Positions 24,229 to 32,350 of a DNA stretch of 64,000 nt are shown piece after piece. A model generated the notes under the pieces. That model saw only the letters and a list, made by a program, of their open reading frames with translations, made no database searches and was not told where the DNA came from. Position 1 is the first letter of the stretch, and every line of letters begins with the position of its first letter. Source of the stretch: Nocardia anaemiae NBRC 100462 (GTDB lineage Bacteria > Actinomycetota > Actinomycetes > Mycobacteriales > Mycobacteriaceae); contig NZ_BDAZ01000024.1 in NCBI RefSeq assembly GCF_001612725.1, positions 167,879-231,878 on the forward strand. The letters are read 5' to 3'. The translations under genes and the position numbers were made by a program.

Positions 24229-24546
24229 GGCGCGGCCCGACACGCCGCGCCAGCATCGATGCCGCCCACTAGGGGCTGGACGAGCGACCAGCACGTTTGT
24301 GATCACGTACAGATCTCGACGGAAACCGGCAAGCGTTTTGGGCGACGAAACCCGTTCTGAGTAGCCATATTCGAGTGAATTACAGAGTGACTGCCCCAGA
24401 TTGCCGTTAGTCACTCTGCGCGGTATGTTCCCTGCGGTAAAAAGAAGACCTCTAGTTGGTTCTCAGCGGGTTGAATCAAAACCGAACAGCCACGCGCCAT
24501 CCGGGGGCACACGTGCAAGCTCGTGAAGCGGAGGCAACGGAAGCGG
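24229..24546. other. Divergent region between mprA and the conservon
   Basis: 318 bases with no supported gene. It should hold promoters for both operons. A short palindrome GTGATCAC occurs near 24299-24306; it is not a full CRP site. GGAGG at 24530-24534 precedes the kinase start. Confidence 0.45.
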
Positions 24547-27231
24547 ATGGAAGCTGCACCGCGGTCCTGGCAATTCAGTCTGTCCAACTGGTCGGTCACT
24601 CGCAAGGTTGGCATCGTGCTTGTCCTGCCCGTGCTGCTGGCCACTGTCTTCGCCGTGCTCCGCATCAACAACGAACTGCGCACCATGTCCCAGTTGGATG
24701 CGGCGACCGAACAGGTCATCATCATTCGCCCGATCGTCAAGTTCGGAACGGCCACCGAACAACTCGCTGTCGCGGCAACCGCCTCCTGGGGTAACACCGC
24801 GGATCCGGCGACCGACGCGGCATTGACGAAATTCGATCAGGCACTCGCCGATCTCGAGGCCGGAATGCGCACGACCAAGGTGAGCACCCGGGTCACCTCC
24901 GAATTGGCCTCGGCCGTGGCCACCGGCACCACCATGCGCAATAGCCTGCGCAACGGATCACCGATGATGGTCGGTGAGCAGGCCGATGAGATCGCGGTTC
25001 GCATCGGCAACGCCTACGCCCTATCGCCTTCGGTCGAGGACCTCGTCATCCAGCGCTACTTCCTGCAGATCGGCGCGCTCCAGAACGCCCGACGCGTGCT
25101 CACCCAGCAGCGCATGATGATCGGCTCCCCCGATGCCGCCCGCAATCCGAGCGTGCGCGCGAAGGTGCTCACCTCCGCCGGTGCCGAGATGACCATGATC
25201 AATACCTACGGCATCATCCTGCCGGACAATGCGCCGAATATGCGGCCGCTGCTGGACGCGGTCGGCATCCGCCTCGGCGCATTCAGTCAGAACAGCGGAG
25301 ATCCGACATCCAATCCGGCCGTATTGGATTCACTTCAGGTCAGCGCGGACACCTACGAGAAGACCACCAATTCCCTCGCCGACACCATCGATAAGGCACT
25401 GGCGCATCGGACCACCGAGGCGCAGACCGGCGCGCTGCGCGAGACCACGATCGTCATCGGCATGCTGCTGGCCGGTCTGGCGTTGGCCCTCGCCGTCGCG
25501 CGCACCCTGGTCGTCCCGGTGCGCAGGCTGCGTCGCGACGCACTCGAGGTAGCGCACGTCAAACTGCCCGACGAACTCGCGGTGGTGCGCAGCGGTGGTG
25601 CCACCCCGGAGATCACCCCGGTCGGCGTGCACACCACCGACGAGGTCGGCCAGCTGGCGCGCGCCGTCGACGAGATCCACGAGCAGGCACTCAATCTCGC
25701 CGCCGATCAGGCCCGACTGCGACTGCAGATCGGGAATATGTTCGAAACCCTTTCCCGCCGTAGCCAATCCCTCGTCGAACAGCAGCTGTCGCTGATCGAG
25801 GATCTGGAACACGACGAGGACAACGCCGAACGGCTACAAAGCCTGTTCCGCCTCGACCACCTCGCCACCCGCATGCGCCGCAACGGCGACAACCTGCTGG
25901 TGCTCGCCGGTACCGCGCTGCGCCGCGGTCAGCTACATCCGGTGCCGCTATCGGACATGCTCTGGAGCGCGGTCTCCCAGGTGGAGGACTACCAGCGGGT
26001 CGAAATCGGCGCGGTGCCCGACGGGATCGTCGCCGGTGAGCCCGCGGTCGATATCGAACATCTACTGGCCGAACTGATCGATAACGCGCTGCGCTACTCC
26101 CCGCCGACCACACCGGTCGCGGTGATGGTGGCGCGCGCGGTCGACGGCGGCTACCTGATCGAGATCACCGACCGCGGCCTCGGCATGTCGCTGGAGGATC
26201 TGCAGCTCACCAACGACCGGCTGGCCTCCGGTGGTGAGGTTACCGTCGAAACCGCCCGCCGCATGGGCCTTTTCGTCGTCGGCCGCCTCGCCAAGCGGCA
26301 CACCATCACGGTGAGCCTGCGCCGCACCTCGACCATGGCACAGCAGCCCGGCATCACGGCGAGCGTGCACCTGCCCGGCGCACTGGTCGCGCCGCCGCTC
26401 GATGCGACCGATCCGAACCAGCGGGCCATTCTCGAGGCGCAGACCATGGCCGCACTGCCCGCTCCCTCGCAACAGCAGCCGCCGCGCACGCTGGTGCCGG
26501 TGCCGAGCCTGCCGCAGCGTGAGCCGTCCCGGTTCGCGGTCACCAGTTCCGGTCTGCCGCAACGTCGTCCGACCATGCGCGTCGCCGACGCGCCTGAGGT
26601 ACCGATACCCGGCGACGATCACACCGAAACCTCGGTCGATGTATTCGCGGAGAATCCGAGCGGCCGCCGCGGCGAGGACGACCGGTCCCACATCGCCCCG
26701 TTCGGACCACCGACCCCGACGGATGAACCTGCCACCGGACCGAATTCGGTCGTCGAGCCGGAACCGCAGGCGCCACTGGGCGCGGTCACCGATCTGTGGG
26801 CCGAACAGTCCGACGAACCCGAGCCGACCTCGACGCGACTACAGCCGGTCTCGGCCGACGCCGCGACCAACACCTCGACCCGACTACAGCCCGTACAGGG
26901 CGAAACACCCACGCCGATCTATCAGCGGATGGTCTCGGAGTGGTTGGTCGAACCCGCGACGGCGCAATCCTCGCCGTCGGCATGGAGCTCCCCCGCCGAT
27001 GCGGGCTGGACGGCCGCCGAACAGGCCAGCCATCCGACCGCCGAGGCCCGTACCGTCGGCGGACTGCCGATCCGCAGGCCCGGAGCGCAATTGGTGCCCG
27101 GCGGCCTCGCGCCGGTCGAGGAACCCGGCATACGCGATCCGGAGGAGATCCGGAACAACCTGACCAGGCATCTCAGTGGGGTCCGCAGCGGGCGGGCCGA
27201 AGCGCAGTACAACGACGGAGGGCTTGTATGA
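24547..27231 (+). CDS. Conservon sensor kinase (CvnA-like) with NIT-type sensor domain
   Basis: An 894-residue membrane kinase. Membrane helices at about 20-42 and 308-330 flank an extracytoplasmic helical domain of the nitrate/nitrite-sensing (NIT) type; then HAMP, a dimerisation helix with FRLDHLATRMRRNGDNLLVLAG, in which the His is the likely phospho-acceptor, and an ATPase domain with LLAELIDNALRYSPP, EITDRGLGMS and RRMGLFVVGRLAKRH. A 270-residue Pro-rich disordered tail follows. No response regulator is present; conservons signal to a GTPase instead. ATG 24547 was preferred, GTG 24523 is possible. Its TGA overlaps the next gene's ATG. Confidence 0.88.
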   Translation: MEAAPRSWQFSLSNWSVTRKVGIVLVLPVLLATVFAVLRINNELRTMSQLDAATEQVIIIRPIVKFGTATEQLAVAATASWGNTADPATDAALTKFDQALADLEAGMRTTKVSTRVTSELASAVATGTTMRNSLRNGSPMMVGEQADEIAVRIGNAYALSPSVEDLVIQRYFLQIGALQNARRVLTQQRMMIGSPDAARNPSVRAKVLTSAGAEMTMINTYGIILPDNAPNMRPLLDAVGIRLGAFSQNSGDPTSNPAVLDSLQVSADTYEKTTNSLADTIDKALAHRTTEAQTGALRETTIVIGMLLAGLALALAVARTLVVPVRRLRRDALEVAHVKLPDELAVVRSGGATPEITPVGVHTTDEVGQLARAVDEIHEQALNLAADQARLRLQIGNMFETLSRRSQSLVEQQLSLIEDLEHDEDNAERLQSLFRLDHLATRMRRNGDNLLVLAGTALRRGQLHPVPLSDMLWSAVSQVEDYQRVEIGAVPDGIVAGEPAVDIEHLLAELIDNALRYSPPTTPVAVMVARAVDGGYLIEITDRGLGMSLEDLQLTNDRLASGGEVTVETARRMGLFVVGRLAKRHTITVSLRRTSTMAQQPGITASVHLPGALVAPPLDATDPNQRAILEAQTMAALPAPSQQQPPRTLVPVPSLPQREPSRFAVTSSGLPQRRPTMRVADAPEVPIPGDDHTETSVDVFAENPSGRRGEDDRSHIAPFGPPTPTDEPATGPNSVVEPEPQAPLGAVTDLWAEQSDEPEPTSTRLQPVSADAATNTSTRLQPVQGETPTPIYQRMVSEWLVEPATAQSSPSAWSSPADAGWTAAEQASHPTAEARTVGGLPIRRPGAQLVPGGLAPVEEPGIRDPEEIRNNLTRHLSGVRSGRAEAQYNDGGLV

Positions 27232-27635
27232 CCAACCCGAACAGCACCACGGACGAGAACCTCAACTGGCTGGTTGCCCGCTTCACCAAGGATGTGCCCG
27301 GGGTGTCGCATGCGGTGCTGGTGACGGCGGACGGTCTGCTGCAGGCGACCAGTCCGAATCTACCCTCGGACCGCGCCGAACAACTCTCCGCGGTCACCGC
27401 GGGTCTGGCCAGCCTCGCCACCGGAGCGGCATCGCTGTTCGACGGCGGCAAGGTGATGCAGTCGATTGTGGAGATGCAGCGCGGCTACCTATTGGTGATG
27501 AGCGTCGGCAACGGGTCGCACCTGGCCGTGCTCGCCAACAAGTCGCACGATATCGGCCGGATCGGCTACGAGATGGCCCTGCTCGTGGACCGGGTGGGCA
27601 CGGTGGTCACGGCCACCGCCCGGACAGCCGTCTGA
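27228..27635 (+). CDS. Roadblock/LC7 protein (CvnB-like)
   Basis: A 135-residue roadblock-fold protein (NLNWLVARFTKDVPGVSHAVLVTADGLL...SLATGAASLFDGGKVMQSIVEMQRGYLLVM), second gene of the conservon. In Streptomyces such proteins act on the operon's GTPase, in the manner of MglB on MglA. The ATG overlaps the kinase stop by four bases, indicating coupled translation. Confidence 0.93.
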   Translation: MTNPNSTTDENLNWLVARFTKDVPGVSHAVLVTADGLLQATSPNLPSDRAEQLSAVTAGLASLATGAASLFDGGKVMQSIVEMQRGYLLVMSVGNGSHLAVLANKSHDIGRIGYEMALLVDRVGTVVTATARTAV

Positions 27636-27642
27636 TCCAACG

Positions 27643-28017
27643 ATGTCGAGTCCATTCGGCCACGGACCGAACCGGCCGACCACCCGCGTCAGACCGTACG
27701 CCCTGACCTCCGGGCGTACCGAACCCGCGGTCGACCTACCGCTCGAAGCGGTTATCGAAACCCTGTCGTACACTGCGCATCTCGATTGGCCGGCGGGCGA
27801 TCTGCGCACCGAGATCCTGCGGCTGGGCACGCACCGGCTGTCGGTCGCCGAGATCGCCGCCCACCTGGATCGACCGCTCGGCATGGTCCGGGTCATGGTC
27901 GGTGACCTCGTCGTCGACGGCGCGCTGCGCGTGCATTCGACACTGACCGACGAGGCGAGCTTCGACGAGCGCCGTTCCCTTATGGAGAGGACTTTGCGTG
28001 GACTCCGTGCCCTATAG
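27643..28017 (+). CDS. DUF742 protein (CvnC-like)
   Basis: A 124-residue DUF742 protein: RPYALTSGRT near the start and a winged-helix-like core (LSVAEIAAHLDRPLGMVRVMVGDLVVDGAL). It is the third conservon component, of unknown biochemical role. It begins 7 bases after the roadblock gene and overlaps the GTPase gene by 20 bases. Confidence 0.92.
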   Translation: MSSPFGHGPNRPTTRVRPYALTSGRTEPAVDLPLEAVIETLSYTAHLDWPAGDLRTEILRLGTHRLSVAEIAAHLDRPLGMVRVMVGDLVVDGALRVHSTLTDEASFDERRSLMERTLRGLRAL

Positions 28018-28663
28018 GCAAGGCGGAAATTACGGGCAGCCCGGCAACTCCGGATCCGGCAACACCGGACCCGCCGAGGCCGACACTCGCGTCGCCTCGA
28101 CCAAGATCGTGGTCGCGGGCGGCTTCGGCGCGGGTAAGACAACCTTCGTCGGCGCGGTATCGGAGATCGTCCCACTACGCACCGAAGCCATGGTGACCCA
28201 CTTCTCCGACGGTATCGACGATCTGGCCGATACCCCGGACAAGGAAACCACCACGGTCGCCATGGATTTCGGCCGCATCATCCTGCCGGGCAACCTGGTG
28301 CTATACCTGTTCGGCACGCCCGGCCAGCGCCGCTTCTGGTTCATGTGGGACGACCTGATCCGCGGCGCCATCGGCGCGGTGGTGCTCATCGACACCCGAC
28401 GACTCGAGGACAGCTTCGCCGCGGTCGATTTCTTCGAGGCGCGCAAGCTGCCGTTCCTGATCGCAGTCAACCGGTTCCCGGACGCGCCGCGCTTCCCGAT
28501 CGCCGAACTGCGCGAGGCGCTTTCGGTGCGCGAGGGGGTGCCCATCGTGGATATCGACGCGCGCAATGCCATGGAGGTCCGCCAGGCGCTGGCGGCCGTC
28601 ACCGAATACGCGATCGCCCAATTGAAGGCGCTCGAATTGGAAGGAACCGCCCGACATGCATGA
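27998..28663 (+). CDS. Conservon small GTPase (CvnD-like)
   Basis: A 221-residue GTP-binding protein, the output element of the conservon. It shows a Walker A GGFGAGKTTFVGAVSE, a switch-II-type FGTPGQRRFWFMWDDL, and VNRFPDAPRF where NKxD is expected, the variation usual in this group. A 35-residue Gly/Asn-rich N-terminal extension precedes the G domain. The start lies inside the DUF742 gene and the stop overlaps the next gene by 8 bases. Confidence 0.93.
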   Translation: MDSVPYRQGGNYGQPGNSGSGNTGPAEADTRVASTKIVVAGGFGAGKTTFVGAVSEIVPLRTEAMVTHFSDGIDDLADTPDKETTTVAMDFGRIILPGNLVLYLFGTPGQRRFWFMWDDLIRGAIGAVVLIDTRRLEDSFAAVDFFEARKLPFLIAVNRFPDAPRFPIAELREALSVREGVPIVDIDARNAMEVRQALAAVTEYAIAQLKALELEGTARHA

Positions 28664-29492
28664 CGTCCGGTTGTTCGCCGCGGCGAACGACGGCGCTGCG
28701 GTGGATCAGTTCTCGATGGGGTACTGGGTCGCCGGACTCTCCTTCGGTGTTTCGGTGGTCGGCGCCGTGGTCGGGCTGGCCTGCGTGCTGCACGCGGCGC
28801 GCTCGTCTCGGTTCCGGTTGGTGTGGGTGACCTCGGCCGCGGTGGCGCTCGGCGGGGTCGGGGCCTGGCTTTCGACCTCGGTCGCGCTGCTCGGCCTCGA
28901 TATTTCGGGTACCGCGGCGCGTTTCGACGGCGGCAAGATGGTCGCGGCCATGGTGACCTCGTTCGTCGCGGTATTCGTCGCGCTGATCGTCATCGGCCGT
29001 CGGCTGCACCTGGCCCGGCTCATCCCGGGCGGTCTGGTCATGGGTTTCGGGATCGGTCTCACCCTGTATCTGGGGCTCGGGTCCATCCGCATCCAGGGTT
29101 CGGTCGATATCTCCCCGTGGCTCGCGGGGGTCGCAATGGTGATCGCGCTGATCACCGGTGTCGGCACGCTGTGGTCGTTCCAGGCGCTGCACGGGCTGCT
29201 CGCGCGGGCGGTGACGGTGCTGCTGTTCGCCGTCGGTGTGGCTGGCATGTACTACGCCGGGGTCGCGGCCATCGATCCGAATATCGACACCATGGCGAAG
29301 GCGCCGGAGGGGCTCACACTGTTCGAGTTCGTCTTCCCGATGTTCGTCATCGGCTCGCTGGCGCTGACGATCCCGATCAGCGCGGTGCTCATCGCACCCG
29401 ACCGGCGCGAGACCGCCGCGGCGGTCGAGGCCAAGCGCCGGTCCGAGCTGCGGTCGGACCGGCTCCGGTCCGAGCTCCAGTCGGTCCGCTGA
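28656..29492 (+). CDS. MHYT-like seven-helix membrane protein in conservon operon
   Basis: A 278-residue integral membrane protein with about seven helices and the spaced MGYW...MYYAG motifs resembling the metal-binding, gas-sensing-proposed MHYT domain (FSMGYWVAGLSFGVSVVGAV and VGVAGMYYAGVAAID). It ends in a basic tail (AKRRSELRSDRLRSEL). It overlaps the GTPase gene by 8 bases, so it belongs to the operon, where Streptomyces conservons often have a cytochrome P450 instead. A role as an added sensor or membrane partner is inference. Confidence 0.8.
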   Translation: MHDVRLFAAANDGAAVDQFSMGYWVAGLSFGVSVVGAVVGLACVLHAARSSRFRLVWVTSAAVALGGVGAWLSTSVALLGLDISGTAARFDGGKMVAAMVTSFVAVFVALIVIGRRLHLARLIPGGLVMGFGIGLTLYLGLGSIRIQGSVDISPWLAGVAMVIALITGVGTLWSFQALHGLLARAVTVLLFAVGVAGMYYAGVAAIDPNIDTMAKAPEGLTLFEFVFPMFVIGSLALTIPISAVLIAPDRRETAAAVEAKRRSELRSDRLRSELQSVR

Positions 29493-29506
29493 GCCGACTG
29501 GAGCTC
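29472..29506 (+). terminator. Terminator of the conservon operon
   Basis: A perfect 13-bp stem (GAGCTCCAGTCGG / CCGACTGGAGCTC) with a 9-base loop that overlaps the last codons of the membrane protein gene. It can serve the convergent gene as well. Confidence 0.75.
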
Positions 29507-29511
29507 GCTGG

Positions 29512-30324
29512 TCAGGCCTTCGGTGCGGGCATCTCACCGACGGTCTTACTCGGATCGATGATGCCGATCGCCTCGCCCTGCGGACCGGCGATGACGGCCG
29601 AGCGTCCGGCGGGTGAATCCGCGATCGCCTGCAGTACCCGCCCGCCTAATTCCGTGGTCTTGGCGACACCGGCGTCCACATCGTCGTGCTGGAACCACAC
29701 CAGCCAATACGAGGGCATGCCGTCGGCGGGCTTACCGGATTCGTCGGCGATGCCACCGACGCCCTCGGTTCTGGTCGGCGGGGTGAACACCACGTACTCG
29801 GCGTCGCCGAAGTCGAATTCGGTGTAGCTGAAGCCGAATACGTCGCGGTAGAACTTCTTGGCCGCCTCGATATCGCGGGTGTGCAGTTCATTCCAGCCGT
29901 AGGCGCCGTGCTCGTTGTAGACGGCCGCGCCGTTGTGTCCGGTCGCCTGCCATACCGCGAAGACCGCGCCGACCGGATCGGTCGCGACGAACATCCGGCC
30001 GAACTCCATGACATCGAAGGTCGGCGCGATCAGTTCACCACCCGCCTGCTGCACCTTCGCCGCGGTGGCATCGGCGTCGTCGACCGCGAAGTAGGTGGTC
30101 CAAGCCGATGGCATGCTCGGCATCGACCCCGGTTTCGGACCGATTCCGGCCACCGGCGCACCGGCCTTCAATGCCATCAGATAGCCGCCCGAATCCGGGC
30201 CGCCGTCCTGGATCTCCCAGCCGAACAGACCCTCGTAGAACTGTGCGGCCTTACCCGGATCGTCGACCTGACAGTCGATCCAGGCCGGGGTTCCCTCGGG
30301 CCATGCCTCATTGCGTATGGGCAT
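29512..30324 (-). CDS. Two-domain VOC (glyoxalase/dioxygenase-fold) protein
   Basis: A 270-residue protein with two vicinal-oxygen-chelate modules: residues 8-125 (TPAWIDCQVDDPGKAAQFYEGLFGWEI...FAVWQ) and 140-260 (GWNELHTRDIEAAKKFYRDVFGFSY...IGIID). Such pairs occur in hydroxylases, lyases and drug-binding proteins of antibiotic resistance. Metal-ligand positions are only partly conserved (a His in ELHTRD), so the activity is uncertain. It is a single gene, convergent with the conservon. Confidence 0.85.
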   Translation of the reverse strand: MPIRNEAWPEGTPAWIDCQVDDPGKAAQFYEGLFGWEIQDGGPDSGGYLMALKAGAPVAGIGPKPGSMPSMPSAWTTYFAVDDADATAAKVQQAGGELIAPTFDVMEFGRMFVATDPVGAVFAVWQATGHNGAAVYNEHGAYGWNELHTRDIEAAKKFYRDVFGFSYTEFDFGDAEYVVFTPPTRTEGVGGIADESGKPADGMPSYWLVWFQHDDVDAGVAKTTELGGRVLQAIADSPAGRSAVIAGPQGEAIGIIDPSKTVGEMPAPKA

Positions 30325-30449
30325 CGGTCATCTCCGTTTCTAGTGAATAGGCACCTCCACGAACCCAGTCAACCACCGGCCATCGACAGTTTTGGCGGGT
30401 TCGGCAATGCCGCCGATTTCGGCCGCCGACACCCCCTACAGTGAGAGAT

Positions 30450-31454
30450 ATGCGTTTGGGGCTGGACTACGCAGCAGGCCGTCCCGGCGGCGCGGCCATC
30501 CGAGCGGCCGGTTTCGATTTCGTCGTGCGCTACCTGTCCGAGGGCGGTGCGACCCTGCCCGGCAAGCAGTTGACCCGGGCCGAGGCCGATGACCTGCGGG
30601 CCAACGGCATCTCCATCGTGTCGAACTGGGAGACGACCGCGGCCAGGATGCTGGACGGTTACGGCGCCGGAATCGTCGATGCCCGTGCGGGTTTGGCGCA
30701 GGTGCTGCGCTGTGGCGGACGGTCGGATCGGCCGATCTATTTTTCCGCGGATTTCGATTCGACGCCACAGGACCAGGTGGCGATCAATGCCTATCTCGAA
30801 GGTGCGGCCACCGTGCTCGGCGCCGCGAATGTGGGCATTTACGGTGGGTTCTGGTCGATCAGCCGAGCGCTGGACGCGGGCGTGGCGGCCTGGTCGTGGC
30901 AGACCGATGCCTGGTCGGGCAGCAATGTGGAGGGCAGACGCAATATCCGTCAGACGTTGCGGCAGGTGGTTGTCGGCGGCGTGCTCTGCGATGTAAACGA
31001 AGCCGAGACAATCGATTTCGGTCAGTGGGACTTCGTACAGGAGGAACCGGACGTGACGCCGGAACAAGAGGCAGTGCTGCGCGATATCCAGATCCAGCTG
31101 CGCGGTCCGGAGTTGTCCGGTTGGCCGCAACTCGGCATCGAGGCGGAGGGCCGCTATCGCACGCTGGTGGACGGTGTGGCGGCGGCGCTGCAGCGGATCA
31201 AGGAGCTGGAGGACGAATCCGCCGGTCTGCGTATGCAAATCGGCGAATTGCGCACGGAGATCAGCGAACTCGAAGCCACCACCGCGGAGCTGGTCGAGGA
31301 GGTCAAGCGGTTGGACGGACCGCATTGGCCGTGGCCGCTCTCACTGATCGAGGGTCCGGCCGACTTCGTGGGTGAGCAACTGGCCCGACTGGAGTCGCTA
31401 TTGCCGGACTTGCCAGGTCGGCCGGGTAACCGGGAAGTGGGGAAATCGGCGTAG
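30450..31454 (+). CDS. DUF1906 glycoside-hydrolase-like protein with coiled-coil tail
   Basis: A 334-residue protein. Residues 1-200 form the DUF1906/Rv2525c-like TIM barrel (LGLDYAAGRPGGAAIRAAGF, FVVRYLSEGG, SIVSNWET, PIYFSADFD, IGIYGG-like VGIYGGFWSI, WSWQTDAW, CDVNEAE), related to lysozyme-like glycosidases. Residues about 235-300 form a coiled coil (IKELEDESAGLRMQIGELRTEISELEATTAEL). There is no signal peptide, so export would need another route. The barrel is also used in actinophage lysins, but no phage genes are near. ATG 30450 was chosen; GTG 30441 is possible. Confidence 0.8.
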   Translation: MRLGLDYAAGRPGGAAIRAAGFDFVVRYLSEGGATLPGKQLTRAEADDLRANGISIVSNWETTAARMLDGYGAGIVDARAGLAQVLRCGGRSDRPIYFSADFDSTPQDQVAINAYLEGAATVLGAANVGIYGGFWSISRALDAGVAAWSWQTDAWSGSNVEGRRNIRQTLRQVVVGGVLCDVNEAETIDFGQWDFVQEEPDVTPEQEAVLRDIQIQLRGPELSGWPQLGIEAEGRYRTLVDGVAAALQRIKELEDESAGLRMQIGELRTEISELEATTAELVEEVKRLDGPHWPWPLSLIEGPADFVGEQLARLESLLPDLPGRPGNREVGKSA

Positions 31455-31475
31455 CGGCCGGAAGTTTGGCGATGA

Positions 31476-31519
31476 GCGGGTTCTCGGAGATCCGGCGAAC
31501 CGGGGTTCCGAGAACCCGC
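31476..31519. terminator. Hairpin after DUF1906 gene
   Basis: A perfect 13-bp stem (GCGGGTTCTCGGA / TCCGAGAACCCGC) with an 18-base loop that itself holds CCGG-CGAA-CCGG. Likely terminator of the plus-strand gene ending at 31454. Confidence 0.7.
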
Positions 31520-31658
31520 CCTCCCGGATGAGGGTACCGGCGAAAGAGCACGAAATCATCACTGCGCCAGGACTTTTACGGACACGAAAAACCAACTCTC
31601 AGTACGTAATTGACCGGCGAGCTACCGCATCGCAATCGCGGGACCTGGAAAATTGCCA

Positions 31659-31674
31659 TGTGACATGAGCCACA
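31659..31674. promoter_or_regulatory. CRP-like palindrome in convergent gap
   Basis: TGTGACATGAGCCACA matches TGTGA-N6-TCACA at nine of ten fixed positions, and CCATGTG / CACATGG extends the symmetry. No gene start is near. Confidence 0.4.
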
Positions 31675-31899
31675 TGGGTAGCTATGAGATTGCCCCATCC
31701 TCGAGCAATTCCGATCCGTGAACGCCATCGAACCATTCCATCAACCCACCCCATTCGGCCCCATGCCAGCAGCGCTCGAGTTACCGCCGGTTCGCACATA
31801 CCGGTTCGTACAACGGAGTTCGCACAGCCGCAACTGAGGTGCTCGACTTACGGCGGCCCGACAGAACTTCCACCGGACCGCCGTTCGTTCGAGGGCCTA

Positions 31900-32073
31900 T
31901 CAGATCCGTTCCGGATCGATGAGCCCGCGCCGCACCGCCCGCACCAGACGGCGCGGCACCTTGTGTACGACACCACCGACACTGACCGGCACCAGGTCCG
32001 GCGGGGTCGCCTTCCACTGCGAGCGGCGGCTGCGGGTATTCGACCGCGACATCCTGCGCTTGGGCACCGCCAT
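31900..32073 (-). CDS. rpmF: Large ribosomal subunit protein bL32
   Basis: A 57-residue ribosomal protein beginning MAVPKRRMSRSNTRSRRSQW and ending VPRRLVRAVRRGLIDPERI. It lacks the zinc-binding cysteines of C+ bL32, as actinobacterial bL32 proteins generally do. It starts one base after the bL31 stop (32075) on the same strand, so it belongs to the Zur-associated mrf-rpmE2-rpmF operon. Confidence 0.95.
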   Translation of the reverse strand: MAVPKRRMSRSNTRSRRSQWKATPPDLVPVSVGGVVHKVPRRLVRAVRRGLIDPERI

Positions 32074-32074
32074 A

Positions 32075-32350
32075 TCAGCCTTCCCCTCGTGAAGGCCGGG
32101 ACGGGGCCCGCTTGCCGTATTTGCGCTCGAACTTCTCCACCCGGCCCTGGGTATCCAGCACGCGGTGCGCGCCGGTCCAGAATGGGTGCGAATCGGAGGT
32201 GACGTCCACGACCAGCAGCGGGTAGGTATTGCCGTCTTCCCACTCGACGGTGCGTGCGCTGGTGGCGGTGGATCGGGTCAGGAACCGCTTTCCGGTGCTC
32301 GAATCCTCGAACACCACCGGATGGTAATCCGGATGTATGCCAGTTTTCAT
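32075..32350 (-). CDS. rpmE2: Large ribosomal subunit protein bL31 type B (zinc-free paralogue)
   Basis: A 91-residue bL31B: MKTGIHPDYHPVVFEDSSTG...NTYPLLVVDVTSDSHPFWTG, without the CxxC pair of zinc-binding bL31A. Such paralogues replace the zinc-containing protein when zinc is scarce, freeing zinc. The ATG overlaps the stop of the upstream CobW-like gene by four bases. Confidence 0.96.
   Translation of the reverse strand: MKTGIHPDYHPVVFEDSSTGKRFLTRSTATSARTVEWEDGNTYPLLVVDVTSDSHPFWTGAHRVLDTQGRVEKFERKYGKRAPSRPSRGEG

Larger units (their letters stand above)
31455..31899. other. 445-base convergent gap with hairpin and CRP-like site
   Basis: No supported protein gene. It holds a strong hairpin (31476-31519), and a CRP-like palindrome at 31659-31674. 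Because both flanking genes end here, the CRP-like site cannot serve either of them; an unannotated small RNA is a possibility. Confidence 0.45.

Noticed and set aside
24299..24306. CRP site upstream of the conservon
   Set aside because: Only the central GTGATCAC is palindromic; the half-sites are not spaced by six bases, so it does not fit TGTGA-N6-TCACA.
30450..31454. Prophage lysin or tail gene
   Set aside because: The DUF1906 barrel also occurs in phage lysins, but no holin, tail, capsid or integrase gene is near and the gene sits among chromosomal genes.
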